The notes below the pieces were generated by a model. It saw only the letters and a list, made by a program, of their open reading frames with translations, was not told where the DNA came from and did not search any database. A stretch of DNA of 64,000 bases. Origin: Methanomicrobiales archaeon. GTDB lineage: Archaea; Halobacteriota; Methanomicrobia; Methanomicrobiales; Methanospirillaceae. A program made the position numbers and the translations under genes. Positions 60,505-64,000 of the stretch are shown in pieces. Position 1 is the first letter of the stretch, and the number at the start of each line of letters is the position of its first letter. The stretch spans positions 107,851 through 171,850 of the forward strand of contig JALHCK010000005.1 in assembly GCA_022841205.1 (NCBI GenBank), written 5' to 3'.

Positions 60505-63500
60505 CGAATACGTGGGTGGAATCCCTCTCACAACCGTGCAATCCGGCACCGTATCCGGAGGTCTCTATGTGGATGCAGAACTCCCTTCGTGGGGATCGGT
60601 GGATGTCACCAAGACCTTCGCATCAATCCCTTCAATCGGTGATATTGTATGGGCCCGGCTCTATGTTTTGGTCTACGCAGGAAGCATGCAGAACAATTAC
60701 CGGGGGACTGCGACCGTCTCGTTTGACGGGAATGGAGACGGGACTTTCGAGACAATTCTCGGCAATGAGGTGCTCGACACCCCTGGCGGCTACACCTACC
60801 CTGGCGAGGGGAGGGATGGTCCGATCACGGTAAATGACCACTGCAACCGGGTGACGAGCGACTACCTGATATGGTATGACGTTTCGTCCATTATCACTTC
60901 ACAGACGCCTAAGGGCAGGGTAGTGACCGAAAAGATCGATAGCAGTTTCGATGGCCGGATCAAGATGATCACCCTTGTCGTTGCGTACAACGATGGGGAC
61001 ACCGACAAGGTGTATTACTGGGTGAACCAGGGGCATGACGTAGACTCATTTCTTTGACCTGTCTTCTCTTTCAGGGGAGATCGAAAAGGCAACTCTTGTC
61101 GTCAACCACCTGGCAAGCACTGATGGAACTTACAAGTGGAACGGGGAATCGATTCCTACAGACCCCTCCAGTGGGAATTCCCAGGGGGCATTTTCCGGAT
61201 ACAACATCTGGGACCTGAGTTCCAAAGTCATCCCTGGTGGGTCAAATCACCTCACGTATGACCGGACCGTGAATTTCTATAAAATCCCTCTCGCCACCCT
61301 TTCGGTGGAGCAGGTATCCTCCCCACCCTGCGACCTCGAGGTCACGCTCGTAAACCCGGTAGCCGCAAATGTCTTTGCAAAGGAACCAAACACTGTCCGC
61401 ATCACTGTGAGGAACAACGGTGCCGGCCCGTCACCTGCGACAGAGGTGCGCCTCACTTCCTCCGACGGGTTTGAGGGCCGTGGCAGCGTCCCATCCATCC
61501 CCGCAGGAAAGACCACAATCGTCCCTGTTACCGATACTACCGTGAGGGACCTTGCCGGCGGAACGGTGACTTACACCGCCACGGTCGACCCCGACAACAC
61601 CATCCCGGAGACCAGCGAAGGGAACAACGAGAAGAGCAGCGCGGCAAAGACAGTCCTCTACAACGGCTACAAAGGATCCCGTTACTGGGAGGGAAAAAGT
61701 GACGTTCTTACTGCCCGGACCTTCGACCTTCGGGGCAACCTCCTCTTCTCCCACGGGGACAGCGTGTATAAGGCCGGCGGCGTGGGCGGATCAGGATGGT
61801 CATCTTACACCGTGACCTGGACTGCTTCCGACATCCCACTGCCTACAGGCGCAGCTGTCCGGGAAGCGAGACTGTACGTGCCCTACACATGGGACGATGC
61901 ACAGCAGGTCCCGGACCACTTCCACCTTACCTTCAACGGGAACGCGATGGCCCCCGAATCACATTATACTGACAAGAGTAACTTCGGAGGCTATGCAAAC
62001 CACGTATACGGGCTGCTCGCCTACAACGTGACGCAATGGTTTAACCCGGCAGAAAATACTGCACTGCTTTCCAAAGACAATGTCAATACCAACCTCGCCA
62101 TGTACGGCCTGACTCTTGCCGTGGTGTACGAGGACCCTGCTTCGGCCAGGCGGCAGGTGTTCCTGAACGAGGGCTTCGATCTTCTCGGTGCGGACGAGAC
62201 CCAGTACGGCACCACGCCCGAAGAGGCAACCGCGTATATCCCGTTCTCCGGGATGACCATCACCCCGGAAGACGCAGTACATGCCTCCCTGACCACCTTC
62301 GTTCCGTCAGGAAACGGTCCTGAAGGCGATCTCCTCTTGAACGGGGTCACCATTGACACTGGCGTGTGGGATTACGGCCTCTCGACAGGGACGCAGGTTG
62401 CGGTGGATACACGGGACGTGAAGAGCTCGCTGCTCACCTCCGGAAACGAGGCAGGAATCAGGAGCACCGCTACGGGTGCAACGCCTGTGATGGCCGCATC
62501 CCTTGCCTTCCTTGTCATCGAGTATCCTGAATCTGGCCCCGTTGCAGGGTTCTCTGTGAATGTCACGTCGGGCACAGCCCCTCTGGCCGTCCAGTTCACC
62601 GACCAGTCGACCGGTCAAGTCACATCATGGGCCTGGGATTTTGAAAACGATGGGATAATTGACAGCACCGAGCAGAACCCGACATACACTTATACCTCCC
62701 AGGGCACCTACACGGTGAACCTCACGGTCACCGGGCCGGACGGGTCCGATAGCGAGGTGAAGACTGGTTTTATCACCGCTACCGGGCCATCCCACCCGGA
62801 CCTCGTGATCACCCAGGTTACCACCAACGCAGACGAACTATTTGCACATGAGTCAAATACCATCAACGCAACGGTGAGTAATGACGGCACAGCAGATGCT
62901 GGTGCATTCACGGTCAGGATCAATGCATCGGGGGCAGTATACAATGTCAGCATTCCCGGACTTGACCACGGAGAACAGCAGCAAGTCCAGGTAACCGACA
63001 CCACGCTTCGGACCATGGGGGATTCCGTCACCATCACTGCAACCGCGGACCCTGGCAACGCAATAACAGAGTCCGACGAGACCAATAACGCCCTCACCAT
63101 CACAAAGACTGTTGTGAATAACGGGTACAAGGGCAAGCGGTGGACAGGTGGAGATGATTTGCACACCGTTTTGGTCTTTGACGGTCCATACGAGGTCGTT
63201 TACTCTGCCGGCGACTCCGCCTACCGGGGTGCAAAATGGCTATTTGCGACTGCCAACTGGACATCCACTGACCTGCCTGTCCCGACCGGGGCGACCGTTA
63301 TTGACGCCCGGCTCTACCAGGGATATTCGTATAACAAGATGGGCACCGACCCTGCATTTGCCGCATCTTTCAACGGCAACACAGTATCTCCTGTCGCGAC
63401 CTATAGGGACACCAAGGGGTACGGGTCCTATAATTACCCTTACGGCCTCTACGTCTACAATGTGACAGACTTCTTCAACAGCGATGGGAATACGCTCGTC

Positions 63501-64000
63501 CTGACCCCGGAGGGAACACCTGGGACAACCAATGATTACTCTCTCTATGGTGCATACCTGGTGGTCACGTACAGCGACAGCGCAACAACAGAGAAGCAGA
63601 TCTGGATCAATGAAGAGTTCGACATGGTCTATTCGGGGTCGGCCCGGTCGGTGACGTCCGATGAGGGAACTACTTATGCGGTCTTTGCAGGGATCGACAC
63701 GACCGATATGACTGGTGCCGAGGCTGTCGCGATACTCGCCAGCGCAGGGGATAATGGGAAGAGCCGTTTCTTCTTCAATGAGTACGAATACACCGGTTTC
63801 TGGAAAGATTACATTGCAACCCCGCAGATCGGGTTCTCGGTCTACGATGTAACCGATGCGCTTTCCAGCGGTGAAAACACCGCCCGGCTCCAGAGTTACG
63901 ATTCCGGGAATGGCGGCGACAACATGTACGCGATGACAACAATACTCATCGTGGAAAAGAGCGCAACTGGTATCTTTGCTGATTTCAAGGCAAGCTCTAC
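60419..64000 (+). pseudogene. Very large DUF3344/CARDB/PKD surface protein, one internal frame break, runs off window
   Basis: The gene starts at ATG 60419 with a signal peptide (SVLAVMLVLSLAPCAFA), then a DUF3344 domain (EYVGGIPLTTVQSGTVSGGLYV; DIVWARLYVLVYAGSMQNN; YYWVNQGHDVDS). The frame breaks near 61046-61056. The rest continues, without a further start codon, in another frame to the end of the window: DLSSLSGEIEKATLVV, a CARDB domain (61344 on), a second DUF3344 unit (AAVREARLYVPYTWDD), a PKD domain (AGFSVNVTSGTAPLAVQF), a second CARDB, and a third DUF3344 unit (ATVIDARLYQGYSYNK). Compared with the 1200-residue paralogue, about 15-17 residues are lost at the break. Whether the lesion is real or an assembly error is undecided. 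Confidence 0.75.

Noticed and set aside
1..64000. CRISPR array, tRNA, rRNA, transposase or phage genes
   Set aside because: No regularly spaced short repeats with unique spacers, no cloverleaf-like sequences, and no DDE, HUH or integrase motifs were seen. The only tandem array is the coding repeat at 41144-41551.

Overview
The window looks like chromosomal DNA of a methanogenic archaeon, most likely of the Methanomicrobiales (Methanoregula or Methanosphaerula type). Pointers are an archaeal translation initiation factor aIF1A, archaeal TATA boxes about 25-30 bases upstream of starts, short GGAG-type ribosome binding sites, many PAS-rich histidine kinases, and surface proteins built from PEGA, CARDB, PKD and DUF3344-type modules. 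No rRNA, tRNA, CRISPR array, transposase or phage gene was recognised. The genus is inferred from gene content only.

Layout. 1-7 kb: the 3' end of a PAS-diadenylate cyclase gene, a P-type cation ATPase, a small unknown protein, a HEAT-repeat protein and an RNB-family ribonuclease. 7-20 kb: a CACHE-like/HAMP/PAS histidine kinase, a small membrane protein, an iron-sulfur flavoprotein, a GIN-domain lipoprotein, a Trm5-like methyltransferase, an HdeD-like membrane protein, a universal stress protein, a MarR regulator with a perfect palindromic operator followed by a bacterial-type Lon protease, and an ABC-2 exporter pair. 20-31 kb: a giant REC-PAS-GAF kinase, a REC-PAS regulator, a second ABC-2 exporter pair with a tiny membrane ORF behind it, a LigD-type DNA ligase with a small partner, a cysteine-cluster protein, a MazF-like protein, a PspC protein, and aIF1A with no normal start codon. 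31-43 kb: secreted and lipid-anchored proteins, a histidine kinase broken by three frame breaks and a 239-bp internal duplication, a CGGC protein, a yeast-type cytosine deaminase, an MFS efflux pump, a secreted 12/13-residue tandem-repeat protein and a broken metallo-beta-lactamase-fold gene. 43-51 kb: an MgtA-like P-type ATPase, a four-gene metal or metal-chelate uptake operon, and a third ABC-2 exporter pair.

The most unusual block is 51.5-64.0 kb. A tightly coupled five-gene operon encodes three exported proteins with DUF3344-like, PEGA or CARDB modules and, between them, a LolD/MacB-type ABC ATPase and permease. It is divergent, across an AT-rich promoter region, from a truncated CARDB leader and a very large modular surface gene that runs off the window. 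All four large exported proteins share a recurring ARLY...NG strand motif. I propose this as a candidate undescribed cell-surface export or assembly system.

A second theme is frame damage. A sensor kinase (twice), a metallo-hydrolase and a DUF3344 gene each appear to lack roughly 45-60 internal bases at a point where the frame also breaks. This could be real gene decay or an assembly artefact, and it affects how the annotations should be read.
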